Shown: positions 17,438 to 27,195 of the stretch, in pieces
How positions within the stretch are numbered: position 1 is the stretch's first letter
How the letters are laid out: every line of letters starts with the position of its first letter
From: Rhizobium sp. CB3090
GTDB lineage: Bacteria > Pseudomonadota > Alphaproteobacteria > Rhizobiales > Rhizobiaceae
Reading direction: 5' to 3'
Assembly (NCBI RefSeq): GCF_029714285.1
Contig: NZ_CP121662.1
Coordinates: forward strand, 496,001 to 560,000
DNA length: 64,000 nucleotides
The notes under the pieces: generated by a model
The model's database searches: none
What the model was told of the DNA's origin: nothing
What the model saw: only the letters and a program-made list of their open reading frames with translations
Program-made: the position numbers and the translations under genes

Positions 17438-18048
17438 CGGTTGTCGGATTTTCTGCTCGGGTCGGCGTCGGGCGCCAACCGGGAAAACATCACGTGATCA
17501 CGCCACTGACCGTTGATTTTAAGATAACCGCGCAAATGACCTTCCCGTTGGAAACCGGCCTTTTCCAAAAGCCGCATGCTACGCTCGTTATCCGGAATAC
17601 AGGCTGCTTCAATACGGTGCAACTCAAGTCCGGAAAAGATATAGGGTATAACCAACTGAAGTGCGGCGAACATATGGCCCTGGCCCGAATGCCGCTCGCC
17701 CATCCAATAGCCAATCATGCAGCTTTGTGCAGCACCACGACGGATGTAACCGATGGTGATGCCGCCGAGCAAAGTCATATTCTCTTTAAGGAAAATGAAA
17801 AGAGGAATCGCCTGGCCGGAACTGTATTCCTGCTTTCCCCTGATGACACGGGCCCGGTAGGCGCCCTCGGTCAGTTCGTCATGTCGCCAGGTCGGCTCCC
17901 AGGGTTCCAGGAAGCGCCGGCTTTCGGCCCGCAGCCGGTGCCACTGATTGAAATCGGAATAGCGCGGCAGACGCAGCAGATAGGTCGCGTTTTCGAGTTC
18001 GACCGCGTCCGGATGACGTGACAGAAACCGAAAGACCGATTTTTGCAT
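17434..18048 (-). CDS. RimJ/RimL-type GNAT N-acetyltransferase
   Basis: 204-residue acetyltransferase of the ribosomal-protein alanine acetyltransferase group (substrates of individual members vary). Motifs: IGYWMGERHSGQGHMFAAL (acetyl-CoA loop), LELHRIEAACIPDNERSMRLLEKAGF, REGHLRGYLKINGQWRDHVMFS. The ATG at 18048 has GGGGAGT 11 bases upstream; an ATG at 18081 has no ribosome binding site. It overlaps the GGDEF-EAL gene by four bases and follows the M16 peptidase, so it belongs to the thrC-led minus-strand run. Confidence 0.87.
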   Translation of the reverse strand: MQKSVFRFLSRHPDAVELENATYLLRLPRYSDFNQWHRLRAESRRFLEPWEPTWRHDELTEGAYRARVIRGKQEYSSGQAIPLFIFLKENMTLLGGITIGYIRRGAAQSCMIGYWMGERHSGQGHMFAALQLVIPYIFSGLELHRIEAACIPDNERSMRLLEKAGFQREGHLRGYLKINGQWRDHVMFSRLAPDADPSRKSDNR

Positions 18049-18098
18049 TCCGCCCAGTACTCCCCAAAAGATTGAACCCATCGGCTCGCGATGCGGTC

Positions 18099-19397
18099 TT
18101 AGCCGCTCGCGCTTTTGGAGGCGGGGGTCGACGATGATAAGGATGTCACGATATCTTCCATCGGCGCCAACTGCTCCAACGGCCCGATCGCCGACAGGGT
18201 CGGCACCGTGTCGAAGAACAGGCGGCCGGCAAGATCGGTCAGCCGGTCGATGGTAATGCCTTCCAACCGTTCCAGCATCTCCTGATTTGGAATGGGTCGG
18301 CCGTAAAGCATCATCTGCCGCGCGATCTGGCCGGCGCGCGCCGCCGGGCTTTCCTGGCCCATCAGCAACTGCGCGCGGATCTGGGCGCGGGCACGCTCGA
18401 TTTCCTGCTGTTCGATCTTGTGGGAGGATTTGTGCAGTTCGTCAACGATGACCGGCAGCAGCTCCGGCAGGTTCTCGCCGCCGGTCGCGGCATGGATGCC
18501 GAAAATGCCCGTGTCGGAAAAGCCCCAATGGAAGGCATAGACCGAATAACAGAGGCCGCGGAACTCGCGTACTTCCTGAAACAGACGCGAGGACATGCCG
18601 CCGCCGAGAATGTTGGCTAGGATCTGCGAGCAATAGAAATCGCGGGTGTGGTAGGCGCGCCCTTCGAAGCCGAGCAGGATCTGCGCATCCATCAGGTCGC
18701 GCGTCTCGCGGATATTGCCGCCGATATAGCGCGCAGGCTCTATGACGGGCGGCGCCGACGGTTTGGTCGGCAGGGTGGAGAACCGCTCTTCGACCTGGCG
18801 CACGAAGCTTTCGTGATCGACGGCGCCGGCGGCCACCACGAACATACGGTCGGTCGTATAGTTCCGGCTGAGATAACCGCGGATTTGATCAGGCGAGAAG
18901 GAGACGACAGTCTCCGGCGTGCCCAGAATAGCCCGACCGAGGGTCTGGCCGCGATAGGCGACTTCGGAAAATTTGTCGAAGACCACGTCGTCCGGCGTGT
19001 CGTTCGCAGCGTTGATTTCCTGCAGGATGACCTGCTTTTCGCGCTGCAGCTCATCTTCTTCGAAGGCGGATTCGGTCAGGATATCAGCGAGAATATCGAC
19101 GGCGAGCGGCACATGATCCTTCAGCACACGGGCATAATAGGAAGTCGTCTCTGTCGAAGTGGCGGCGTTGACTTCGCCGCCGACATTTTCGATTTCCTCG
19201 GCGATCTCGCGTGCCGTGCGACGGGCCGTGCCTTTGAACGCCATGTGTTCCAGCAGATGCGCGATGCCGTGTTCCGCCTCGGTTTCGTTACGCGAACCCG
19301 ACTTGATCCAGACGCCGAGTGCCACGCTTTCGAGGTGTGGCATCGTCTGGGTCGCTACTGTCAGCCCGGACGCAAGCCGGGTGCACTCCACTGTCAT
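18099..19397 (-). CDS. M16 family zinc peptidase (mitochondrial processing peptidase-like)
   Basis: 432-residue pitrilysin-family protease. The inverted zinc motif HLLEH (IAHLLEHMAFKGT) and the downstream Glu region (EDELQREKQVILQEI) mark the active N-terminal half; the C-terminal half contains GGGMSSRLFQEVRE and the Arg-Gly-Leu region REFRGLCYSV. Alphaproteobacterial homologues sit next to thrC, as here. The start is 19397 by homology to MxVECTRLASGL; an ATG at 19421 that overlaps the thrC stop (ATGA) is a plausible alternative adding eight residues. Confidence 0.92.
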   Translation of the reverse strand: MTVECTRLASGLTVATQTMPHLESVALGVWIKSGSRNETEAEHGIAHLLEHMAFKGTARRTAREIAEEIENVGGEVNAATSTETTSYYARVLKDHVPLAVDILADILTESAFEEDELQREKQVILQEINAANDTPDDVVFDKFSEVAYRGQTLGRAILGTPETVVSFSPDQIRGYLSRNYTTDRMFVVAAGAVDHESFVRQVEERFSTLPTKPSAPPVIEPARYIGGNIRETRDLMDAQILLGFEGRAYHTRDFYCSQILANILGGGMSSRLFQEVREFRGLCYSVYAFHWGFSDTGIFGIHAATGGENLPELLPVIVDELHKSSHKIEQQEIERARAQIRAQLLMGQESPAARAGQIARQMMLYGRPIPNQEMLERLEGITIDRLTDLAGRLFFDTVPTLSAIGPLEQLAPMEDIVTSLSSSTPASKSASG

Positions 19398-19417
19398 CGT
19401 CTGTCTTTCTGCGTCTA

Positions 19418-20815
19418 TCATTCCCCGGCCCGGGCGTGCTTGCCGACAAAAGTTTCAACGGCTTTCAGCTCGGGATCGAGGACATCGAAACGCTCCTCCC
19501 TGTTCATCAGTCCAGCAAGCCACGTCGGAAGCGCCGGGTCAATACCACATGCCGATTTTACTGCGGCGGGGAATTTTGCCGGATGCGCGGTTGCAAGTGT
19601 CACCATCGGGCTCGAGGACTTCTCGTTTTTCTCCGCCACAAAGACACCAATGGCCGTGTGCGGATCGATGAGATAGCCGGTGTCGTCGAGTGTTTTGCGG
19701 ATGGTCGCAGCCACCTGTTTCTCGCTGGCGCGGCCGGCGCGAAAGTCCTTCTTGATGGTCTTCAGCGCGTCTTCGCCAATTGAAAAGCCCTTCGATTGTT
19801 TCAGGCTTTCCATCGCGGCGCGCACCTTCGATGCGTCGCGGCCGTAAGCTTCGTACAGCAGCCGTTCGAAGTTGGAGGAGATCTGGATGTCCATCGACGG
19901 CGCGGTGGTGGCCTTCACCTCGCGCATCTCGTATCCCCCGGTCTTCAGCGTGCGTGCAAGGATGTCGTTTTCATTGGTGGCGATCACCAGTCGGTCGATG
20001 GGCAGGCCCATGCGCTTGGCGACGTAGCCGGCGAAAATATCGCCGAAATTGCCGGTCGGAACGGTGAAGGAAATCTTCCTGTCCGGGCCGCCGAGGGCGA
20101 CTGCGGTGGTGAAATAATAGACCACCTGCGCCATGATGCGCGCCCAGTTGATCGAATTGACGCCCGAAAGCTTGACCCGATCGCGGAAGGTCGTGTCGTT
20201 GAACATGGCCTTGACCAAGTTCTGGCAATCATCGAAATTGCCGTTGATCGCCAGCGCATGCACATTGGCCGCCGTCGAGGTGGTCATCTGCCGCTGCTGC
20301 ACCGGCGAGACCTTGCCATGCGGGAAAAGGATGAAGATGTCGGTGCGTTCGCGTCCGGCAAAGGCGTCGATCGCCGCGCCGCCGGTATCGCCCGAAGTCG
20401 CGCCGACGATGGTCGCCCTCTGCCCGCGCTTTTCCAGTGCATAATCCATCAGCCGGGCGAGCAACTGCATGGCGACATCTTTGAAAGCAAGCGTCGTGCC
20501 GTGGAAGAGCTCCATCACGAAGCTGTTCGGACCTGTCTGCACCAGCGGCGCGACGGCCGGATGGCGGAAAGTGCCATAGGCTTCGTCGATCATGCCGCGG
20601 AAGACATCGTCCGGAATTTCGCCATTGGTGAAAGGCGACAGCACGGCGAAGGCGACGTCCTGATAGCTCTTGCCGCGGAAGGCGCGGATCTCTTTTTTCT
20701 TGAGGGTCGGCCATTCACGGGGGACATAGAGCCCGCCATCACGCGCAAGGCCGGCCAGAAGGGCGTCGCAGAAGCCAAGGGCAGGGGCTTCTCCCCGCGT
20801 TGAGATATAGTCCAC
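19418..20815 (-). CDS. thrC: Threonine synthase
   Basis: PLP enzyme converting O-phosphohomoserine to threonine, the step after ThrB. 465 residues, the long (class 1) form: N-terminus MDYISTRGEAPALGF, PLP lysine in TLAFKDVAMQ, phosphate-binding loop GATSGDTGGAA, and VPTGNFGDIFAGY. It leads a minus-strand run with the M16 peptidase and further enzymes. About 310 bases of upstream sequence carry its promoter. Confidence 0.96.
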   Translation of the reverse strand: MDYISTRGEAPALGFCDALLAGLARDGGLYVPREWPTLKKKEIRAFRGKSYQDVAFAVLSPFTNGEIPDDVFRGMIDEAYGTFRHPAVAPLVQTGPNSFVMELFHGTTLAFKDVAMQLLARLMDYALEKRGQRATIVGATSGDTGGAAIDAFAGRERTDIFILFPHGKVSPVQQRQMTTSTAANVHALAINGNFDDCQNLVKAMFNDTTFRDRVKLSGVNSINWARIMAQVVYYFTTAVALGGPDRKISFTVPTGNFGDIFAGYVAKRMGLPIDRLVIATNENDILARTLKTGGYEMREVKATTAPSMDIQISSNFERLLYEAYGRDASKVRAAMESLKQSKGFSIGEDALKTIKKDFRAGRASEKQVAATIRKTLDDTGYLIDPHTAIGVFVAEKNEKSSSPMVTLATAHPAKFPAAVKSACGIDPALPTWLAGLMNREERFDVLDPELKAVETFVGKHARAGE

Positions 20816-21127
20816 GGTCTAGAATTCCTTTGGTCGCAAAATTGCCGGAGTGGTGGGGTGAGAGAGTAAAAGAACGAAGCGATGGCAGCCCGTCTTTTTG
20901 CGTCGGATCAGCCGCGTGGTTTTCGCGTTCGTGCAATGCCCGCCCGGCTCTGTCCGGCGGGCGGCGGCTTGCGCCAATCTGTCGACGTCGAAAAGTGAGC
21001 CAAAACGGTGCCTACCCAATCGATTTTTCGCTGCGCCGCTGGTATAGACCATCGCCAAGTGTCATAAAAGGCCCGTCGAACAGGCTGCAGGCCGATAATG
21101 TGAATTATTGCAGAGGGTGGAATAATA
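20816..21127. other. Divergent intergenic region thrC / lipoprotein
   Basis: 312 bases between two divergent genes, so it must contain both promoters. A GC-rich hairpin is visible at 20938-20962 (GCCCGCC...GGCGGGC, one bulge). No aromatic, threonine or isoleucine codon-rich leader frame was found upstream of thrC, so no attenuator is claimed. No coding sequence is supported. Confidence 0.5.
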
Positions 21128-21766
21128 GTGTTTGGCAAGGTTTCGCGTCGTCTTTTCTCCGCTTCGCTTTTGGCATTGTTGGCAGGTTGTAGTTCTCTTG
21201 GTTTCGGCGGTAGCGACAAGCAGCCCGGAACGGATGTGACGGTAGCGCCGCAGGCAACGGCCGGCAACGCATCCTCTGCCAGCCCCGCGCCGCAGGTGAC
21301 CGGTGGCCAGGCCTATGTCGCCGGCAAATGCCCGCAAGCCGTGATCCGCGACGAGGCGTCCAGCTATCGCACCTATGCCAAGGGCGCCAAGGACGATCCG
21401 AACCAGTTGACCTATCAGGCATCGCTCGCCCAGGCGACGCGCCAGTGCACGACCGATGGCACCAGTCTCAACATTCATGTCGTTGCGCAAGGCCGCCTTG
21501 TCGCCGGCCCGATGGGTGGCCCCGGCAAAGTGACCATGCCGATCCATGTCGCCGTCATGGACAACAACACCGCGCTCTACAGCAAGACCGTCAATTTCAC
21601 CGCCGAAATTCCGCCGGGCGAAACCACGACGCAGTTCCTCTTCACCGATGACGACATCAACGTCGCCGGCGGCTCCGGCGGCTTCACGATTGTCCAGATC
21701 GGCTTCGATCAAGGGCCGCAGAAGCCGGAGAAGGGCCAGAAACCCGTCCACAAGAAGCATAAGTAA
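21128..21766 (+). CDS. Predicted outer-membrane lipoprotein, function unknown
   Basis: 212-residue lipoprotein. The signal peptide FSASLLALLAGC contains the lipobox with lipidated Cys about residue 21. After a low-complexity Ser/Ala/Pro linker, the conserved-looking region runs from GGQAYVAGKCPQAVIRDEASSYRTY to TTTQFLFTDDDINV, and the tail is Lys-rich (KGQKPVHKKHK). It starts at GTG 21128 behind GAGGG. It is convergent with the HAD gene, and heptamer repeats fill the space between. Specific role unknown; similar lipoproteins occur across Rhizobiaceae. Confidence 0.75.
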   Translation: MFGKVSRRLFSASLLALLAGCSSLGFGGSDKQPGTDVTVAPQATAGNASSASPAPQVTGGQAYVAGKCPQAVIRDEASSYRTYAKGAKDDPNQLTYQASLAQATRQCTTDGTSLNIHVVAQGRLVAGPMGGPGKVTMPIHVAVMDNNTALYSKTVNFTAEIPPGETTTQFLFTDDDINVAGGSGGFTIVQIGFDQGPQKPEKGQKPVHKKHK

Positions 21767-21778
21767 GGTTGGGATTTA

Positions 21779-21888
21779 GGCAGTAGGCAGTAGGCAGTAG
21801 TAAAGGTCACCTTGTCCTTGCCACTGCCGGCAACTAGCAGCAACATCTATTGCCTATTGCCTATTGCCTATTGCCTATTGCCTATTGC
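21779..21888. repeat. Two complementary heptanucleotide tandem arrays
   Basis: GGCAGTA is repeated three times at 21779-21799, and CTATTGC six times at 21847-21888, ending directly at the HAD stop codon. The reverse complement of the second unit is GCAATAG, which differs from the first array by one base per unit and can still pair through G-U. The two arrays could fold into a long hairpin between convergent genes. Copy number is likely variable by slippage. Confidence 0.85.
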
Positions 21889-21889
21889 C

Positions 21890-22582
21890 TCACAAAACGC
21901 CTTCCCACTCCGCCAGCGCCATTACCACGCCGGGCAGATCGGCCATCCGAGCGATAACTGTTTCCGCGCCCGCGTCGGTCAACCGGTCGGCATGCGAAGG
22001 ATAGGTGTGCGAGGCGCCGGTGAAGCCGATGACGCGCATGCCGGCGGCCCGTGCCGCGTGGACACCATGAACGGAGTCCTCGACGACGACGACATTAGCC
22101 GGCGCAACGTTCAATTGCTTGGCGCCGTGCAGGAAGATGTCCGGCTTCGGCTTGACGCGATCGGTGCCGAGATCCTTGGCGGAATAGACATGCGGCGCGA
22201 ACAGCTCCTTGTAGCCGACCTTGGAGAGCATCATCTCGAGCCGCGCGGAGCTGGAATTCGAGCACACGCAACGCGGCATCGGCAGGCGCGACAGGGCGAG
22301 GGGAACGCCCGGGATGGCCTTGACGTCATTAGCGAGCCTCAGGTCGAGAAGCTTCTCAGACTTGTCGAGCAGCGATGCCGAGATCGGAATGCTCGCCTCA
22401 CGCTCGACTTCGAACAGAATGTTCTGCCAGGTCATGCCGGAAAAACGCTCGCCCATTTCTTCGGCGCTAATCGGGTAACCCGCTTCGGTCAGGAGCTTGG
22501 ATTCAACATCCGCCGCGATGATTTCCGAATCGACCAGAACGCCGTCGCAGTCGAAGATAATGAGGTCGAAGCCATTGCTCAT
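21890..22582 (-). CDS. HAD-IA family hydrolase, beta-phosphoglucomutase/phosphatase type
   Basis: 230-residue haloacid-dehalogenase phosphatase. Motif I is FDCDGVLVDSE, motif II is CSNSSSARL, motif III is the Lys in DRVKPKPDIF and motif IV is VVVEDSVHGVHAA. The helical cap between residues 15 and 90 is the type 1 cap of sugar-phosphate phosphatases. Substrate cannot be named. The CTATTGC array begins immediately after its stop. Confidence 0.88.
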   Translation of the reverse strand: MSNGFDLIIFDCDGVLVDSEIIAADVESKLLTEAGYPISAEEMGERFSGMTWQNILFEVEREASIPISASLLDKSEKLLDLRLANDVKAIPGVPLALSRLPMPRCVCSNSSSARLEMMLSKVGYKELFAPHVYSAKDLGTDRVKPKPDIFLHGAKQLNVAPANVVVVEDSVHGVHAARAAGMRVIGFTGASHTYPSHADRLTDAGAETVIARMADLPGVVMALAEWEGVL

Positions 22583-22813
22583 GAGAATACACTACCTTTG
22601 AAGGAGCTCTGGATTTGGCACGGCCCTGTCGAAAATTGCTTAGCGCTTCTGGGGCCTGCTCTGAAATGGATCGTGCGGCTTTACACGATGCTCCGGCAAA
22701 GCTCAACCAATCAGGAGGCATGGCAGAAGTGCGCTGGGGGAAGGGATGGGCCGAAGCTATGGCCGGCGTGAATGCCAAGGGGTCGCCACGGCGTCAGCTT
22801 CGTTGATAAGGGG

Positions 22814-23248
22814 TCAGCCGTGATGGGTCATGTTGAAAAAGTCGCTGCGCAGGCTTTTGGCGTGTAATTGGCCGACCTGCGCCTCATATTCCTCTTGGGC
22901 CGCCTGCCAGAAAGGCGCTGCCTCCGCGATCTTGCTTTGCCCAGCCGGCGATAGCTCCAACATCAGCCGGCGGCTCTCTTCCGTTTCGTGCGCACTGAGG
23001 ATCAGGCCTTGTCGCTGCAGCGGCTTCACGGCCCGCAGCAGGGTCGTGCGGTCCATCAGCATCGCAGCCGCCAGTTCGTTCATGGTCATCCGCGCATTCT
23101 GGTGGAGGAAATTCAGGAGCGAAAACTGAGTGCTGGTTATGCCGGTCGGCGCCATATGACGCTCATAGAGTTTCGAGACGTACCTCGCCAATTGCCTGAT
23201 TGCCAGGCAATGGCACGCAAGAGGACCAAGATCGTCTTCGGTTTGCAT
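22814..23248 (-). CDS. MarR family transcriptional regulator
   Basis: 144-residue winged-helix regulator. HTH region MTMNELAAAMLMDRTTLLRAVKPLQRQGLI and wing (TEESRRLMLELSPAGQ) are clear. Its conserved N-terminal CHCLAIRQLARYVSKLYERHM is frequent in redox-sensing MarR relatives with cysteines near the N-terminus. The start is ATG 23248; an upstream open frame would add 16 residues but overlaps the promoter. No obvious partner gene: the next gene on the same strand is the HAD phosphatase, 231 bases downstream. Confidence 0.85.
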   Translation of the reverse strand: MQTEDDLGPLACHCLAIRQLARYVSKLYERHMAPTGITSTQFSLLNFLHQNARMTMNELAAAMLMDRTTLLRAVKPLQRQGLILSAHETEESRRLMLELSPAGQSKIAEAAPFWQAAQEEYEAQVGQLHAKSLRSDFFNMTHHG

Positions 23249-23256
23249 GAATCCAC

Positions 23257-23286
23257 TATGCTTGTGTATATGCACCAAGTCAAGTT
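23257..23286 (-). promoter_or_regulatory. Sigma-70-type promoter of the MarR gene
   Basis: On the minus strand TTGACT is followed after 17 bases by CATAGT, eight bases before the MarR start at 23248, so the transcript would be nearly leaderless. The -35 match is five of six. Confidence 0.45.
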
Positions 23287-23325
23287 GCGGTTGCACTTGC
23301 CCTCGATGCCAGCCACGGCGCTCTC

Positions 23326-24030
23326 CTATCCTTCATCCATTTCGCCGGCTTCAATGGGAAACAGCGCCAGAAACCGGCGTTCGCCTTCCGAAGTAAATTG
23401 GATCGAACGGCTGTTTTCCGTCCGCCGCGCCCAGCCCTTGTCGAAGAAATTGGAAAGCAGTGCCTTGCCGAGGCTGCCGGCGAGATGCGCACGGCGTTCG
23501 CTCCAGTCGAGACAGGAGCGGCAGAGCGGACGCCGTGTCGAGCGCAGCCCGGTCACGTCTATGCCGATCGAGGTGAGTTGTGTTTCACCACGCTCTGTCA
23601 GGCTTAAGCCGTCATCAACCGCCGAGATCGTGCCGGATGCGATCAGGCTGTCGAGCATGCGCACCCCGTAGTCGCCGGCAAGATGGTCGTAGCAGATGCG
23701 CGCCTTGCGCAGCGCCGGCTCCTTCGGGCCGGGGCGATGGCGCAGGTGTCCTCGCGTGGCGGCAAAGCCCATGATATTTTCAAGCAGTTTGCCGACGCCG
23801 TCGTCGGCCAGCGCGAAATAGCGGTGTCGGCCCTGTTTGCGTTGCGCGAGCAACCCGCCTGCTTCGAGTTTCGACAAATGCGTGCTCGCCGTCTGCAGCG
23901 TGATGCCGCCGGCCTCGGCCAGTTCCGTTGCCGTCAGAGCGCGGCCGCCCATCAGCGCGGTGAGCATGTTTGCTCGCGCCGGATCGCCGATGAGTGCACC
24001 GATCTGCGCTATGTCAGGACCTTCCTTCAT
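23326..24030 (-). CDS. ArsR-type winged-helix transcriptional regulator
   Basis: 234-residue regulator. The N-terminal 90 residues are an ArsR HTH: IGDPARANMLTALMGGRALTATELAEAGGITLQTASTHLSKLEAGGLL. The C-terminal 140 residues carry a CRSCLDWSERRAHLAG segment found in longer ArsR-like regulators of small oxidative enzymes; no ArsR metal-site CxC in the HTH is seen. It is divergent from the NIPSNAP/ABM pair 70 bases away and probably controls it. Confidence 0.85.
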   Translation of the reverse strand: MKEGPDIAQIGALIGDPARANMLTALMGGRALTATELAEAGGITLQTASTHLSKLEAGGLLAQRKQGRHRYFALADDGVGKLLENIMGFAATRGHLRHRPGPKEPALRKARICYDHLAGDYGVRMLDSLIASGTISAVDDGLSLTERGETQLTSIGIDVTGLRSTRRPLCRSCLDWSERRAHLAGSLGKALLSNFFDKGWARRTENSRSIQFTSEGERRFLALFPIEAGEMDEG

Positions 24031-24101
24031 ACTTCGATCGTAACCGAAGCATTGACGTCACGCAATATGCGAAAACATCTCCATCACGAAAGGAGAAAAA
24101 C

Positions 24102-24431
24102 ATGATCACCTGTTTCATCCGCTATGAAATCGATCCGTTCAAGAAAGGGGCCTTTGCCGAATACGCCAGGGCCTGGGGGCAGGTCATCCCACGCAACGGC
24201 GCTGATCTCATCGGCTATTTCGCACCGCATGAGGGTTCGGCGACGACTGCATACGGCGTCTACAACATCGAGAGCCTGGCTGCTTACGAAGCCTATCGCG
24301 CCCGCCTCGCAGCCGACCCGCTCGGCAAGGCGAACTACGATTTTTCCCAGCGCGAGCGCTTCATCATCAAGGAAGATCGCATCTTCCTGAAAAACGTGTC
24401 ATTGCCGCACGGTCCAAAGGTGATGCCATGA
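24102..24431 (+). CDS. NIPSNAP family protein
   Basis: 109-residue ferredoxin-like-fold protein: MITCFIRYEIDPFKKGAFAEYARAWGQVIPRNGADLIGYFAPHEG and the closing Arg-Phe-Ile pattern match NIPSNAP small proteins. Start ATG 24102 with AGGAGA. Its TGA overlaps the ATG of the next gene, so both are translated together. Divergent from the ArsR regulator. Biochemical role unknown. Confidence 0.83.
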   Translation: MITCFIRYEIDPFKKGAFAEYARAWGQVIPRNGADLIGYFAPHEGSATTAYGVYNIESLAAYEAYRARLAADPLGKANYDFSQRERFIIKEDRIFLKNVSLPHGPKVMP

Positions 24432-24814
24432 TCGCCGTCATTTTCGAGGTGGTTCCCTATCTTGGAGAGCGGCATCATTATCTCGATCTTGCCGGCAAGC
24501 TGCGCGCTGAGCTTGAAACGATCGACGGCTTCATTTCCATCGAGCGTTTCGAGAGCCTGACGCAACGCGGCAAGCTTCTTTCGCTGTCCTTCTGGCGCGA
24601 CGAGGCGGCGGTCAAGGAATGGCGTAATCGCGAAGCGCACCGTGCGGCCCAAAAAGCCGGGCGAGGGGCGATATTTGCCGACTATCGGCTGCGTATTGCG
24701 CATGTAGTGCGTGACTACGGGATGAATGATCGGGACGAGGCACCGGCGGACAGCAGGGCGGTGCATGATGAATCCGGGACCCTGAGCGACGACGGACAAT
24801 CGACGCAAGCTTGA
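24428..24814 (+). CDS. Antibiotic biosynthesis monooxygenase (ABM) domain protein
   Basis: 128 residues with an ABM-type dimeric alpha/beta fold: IAVIFEVVPYLGERHHYLDLAGKLRAELETIDGFISIERFES and LSFWRDEAAVKEWRNREAHRAAQKAGR. ABM proteins oxidise quinol-like or heme substrates without cofactor, but many are uncharacterised. The last 25 residues are a polar tail. Four-base overlap with the NIPSNAP gene. Confidence 0.83.
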   Translation: MIAVIFEVVPYLGERHHYLDLAGKLRAELETIDGFISIERFESLTQRGKLLSLSFWRDEAAVKEWRNREAHRAAQKAGRGAIFADYRLRIAHVVRDYGMNDRDEAPADSRAVHDESGTLSDDGQSTQA

Positions 24815-24843
24815 GAATTTGCAAAATGTGGTGCCCGCTTTAG

Positions 24844-26046
<1,203 letters not shown>

Positions 26047-26167
26047 TTCCAACTCTTTGCGCAGCACTCGTCCGAAAGCCTTTCCCGGCTTTCACGATCA
26101 TGCCGCAGCCGGATCCGCGTATCCGCCTTCTTCCGTCGAGTACCTCCAGTTAGGGAAGAAGGCGAGA

Positions 26168-26201
26168 CGCCCAGGGTTCGCGAATCCTGGGCGCTTTTTT
26201 T
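26168..26201 (+). terminator. Rho-independent terminator downstream of ccrM
   Basis: CGCCCAGG (26168-26175) pairs exactly with CCTGGGCG (26186-26193); the loop itself contains the palindrome TTCGCGAA, extending the stem. A run of seven T follows at 26195-26201. Confidence 0.92.
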
Positions 26202-26210
26202 GCCCGACGT

Positions 26211-26576
26211 TCAAAATTCCTGATAATCCGTCACCTCGACCCGCACGACGCGTCCGTCTTCGTCGAAGGTGATCGTCTCTTCGCCCTCGCGGATCAGCGG
26301 CTTGCCGGTCTTGCTGTTCGTCGCTCGTACGGACCAGACGGAGCGGCCGGAAAGCGGTGTCAGCGTTTCCACCAAGGAATTGACGGCGGTTTGATCCGGA
26401 TAGGTGTCGAAGTATCCCCGAAATGCCTCCATGATCGCCTCGCGGCCCGCAAGGCTACCGACGCCGTTGGAGACATAGGTGGCATTCTCCGCGAAGAAAT
26501 TTTCGATCGCCTCGTAGTCGAGCCTGTTGATCGCGTCGTGAAACAGGATGATACGTTTTGCCGGATCGAAAATCAT
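26211..26576 (-). CDS. NTF2-like (SnoaL-fold) protein
   Basis: 121-residue cone-fold protein: FHDAINRLDYEAIENFFAENATYVSNGVGSLAGREAIMEAFRGYFDTYPD is the nuclear-transport-factor-2/SnoaL-like pattern, with the strand WSVRATNSKTGKPLIREGEETITFDEDGRVVRVEV. The family includes small isomerases and many proteins of unknown role. The start ATG 26576 lies four bases after the HAD gene stop, in one minus-strand operon with HAD and mutY. Confidence 0.8.
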   Translation of the reverse strand: MIFDPAKRIILFHDAINRLDYEAIENFFAENATYVSNGVGSLAGREAIMEAFRGYFDTYPDQTAVNSLVETLTPLSGRSVWSVRATNSKTGKPLIREGEETITFDEDGRVVRVEVTDYQEF

Positions 26577-26580
26577 GAGC

Positions 26581-27195
26581 TTAAACCTTGATGCCGTAGG
26601 CGGCGAGATCACTGCGCAACTTCTCGGCGCCGCTGAAATGGACTGCATTCCAACCCGCGGCTATTGCGCCTTCGACATTGGCGAGCGAATCGTCGATGAA
26701 GATGGTGGAGGCCGGGTCGAGACCGAAACTCTTCACATGCGCGTCATAGATTGCGACATCCGGCTTGATCAGGCCGATATCGCCGGACACAGTGACGCCG
26801 CGCGGCTTGGAGAGGAACTCGAAGCGCGTCTGCGCTTCGCGAAACGTGTCGGAGGCGAAATTGGTCAGCATGGTGACATCGCGGCCCTCGGCAATCAGCT
26901 TCTCCAGGATGGCGACGCTATCGTCATAGGCGTGCGGCACCATGTCGTGCCAATTTTTGCGAAAGGCACGGATTTGCTCTTCGCGCTCGGGATGTTCGGC
27001 GATCAGCAGCGCTTCGGCCTCTTCCCAGGTCCGGCCGCGATCCTGTTCGATATTCCATTCATTTGTGCAGACATTGGCGAGGAACCAGGTCCGCTCCGCC
27101 TCGTCGGGGATGATGCGGCTATAGGGGATGCTCGGATCGTAGTGAACAAGCACCTTGCCGATGTCGAAAACGATGTGCCGGATTTCCGTAGTCAT
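26581..27195 (-). CDS. HAD-IA family phosphatase, YihX-like
   Basis: 204-residue HAD hydrolase. Motif I is HIVFDIGKVLVHYD; the second position is Gly (DIGKV) rather than Asp, as in YihX-like members (DLGNV). Motif II is MLTNFAS, motif III GLIKPDVAIYD and motif IV IFIDDSLANVEGA. Closest functional analogue is E. coli YihX (glucose-1-phosphate phosphatase), but the substrate is not settled by sequence. Its ATG overlaps the mutY stop. Confidence 0.86.
   Translation of the reverse strand: MTTEIRHIVFDIGKVLVHYDPSIPYSRIIPDEAERTWFLANVCTNEWNIEQDRGRTWEEAEALLIAEHPEREEQIRAFRKNWHDMVPHAYDDSVAILEKLIAEGRDVTMLTNFASDTFREAQTRFEFLSKPRGVTVSGDIGLIKPDVAIYDAHVKSFGLDPASTIFIDDSLANVEGAIAAGWNAVHFSGAEKLRSDLAAYGIKV

Noticed and set aside
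20816..21127. Threonine/isoleucine attenuator upstream of thrC
   Set aside because: No leader frame rich in Thr or Ile codons and no terminator with a U tract; only a GC-rich hairpin.
21779..21888. Possible CRISPR array
   Set aside because: Repeat unit is only seven bases, with no spacers; these are simple tandem repeats. No cas genes occur in the window.
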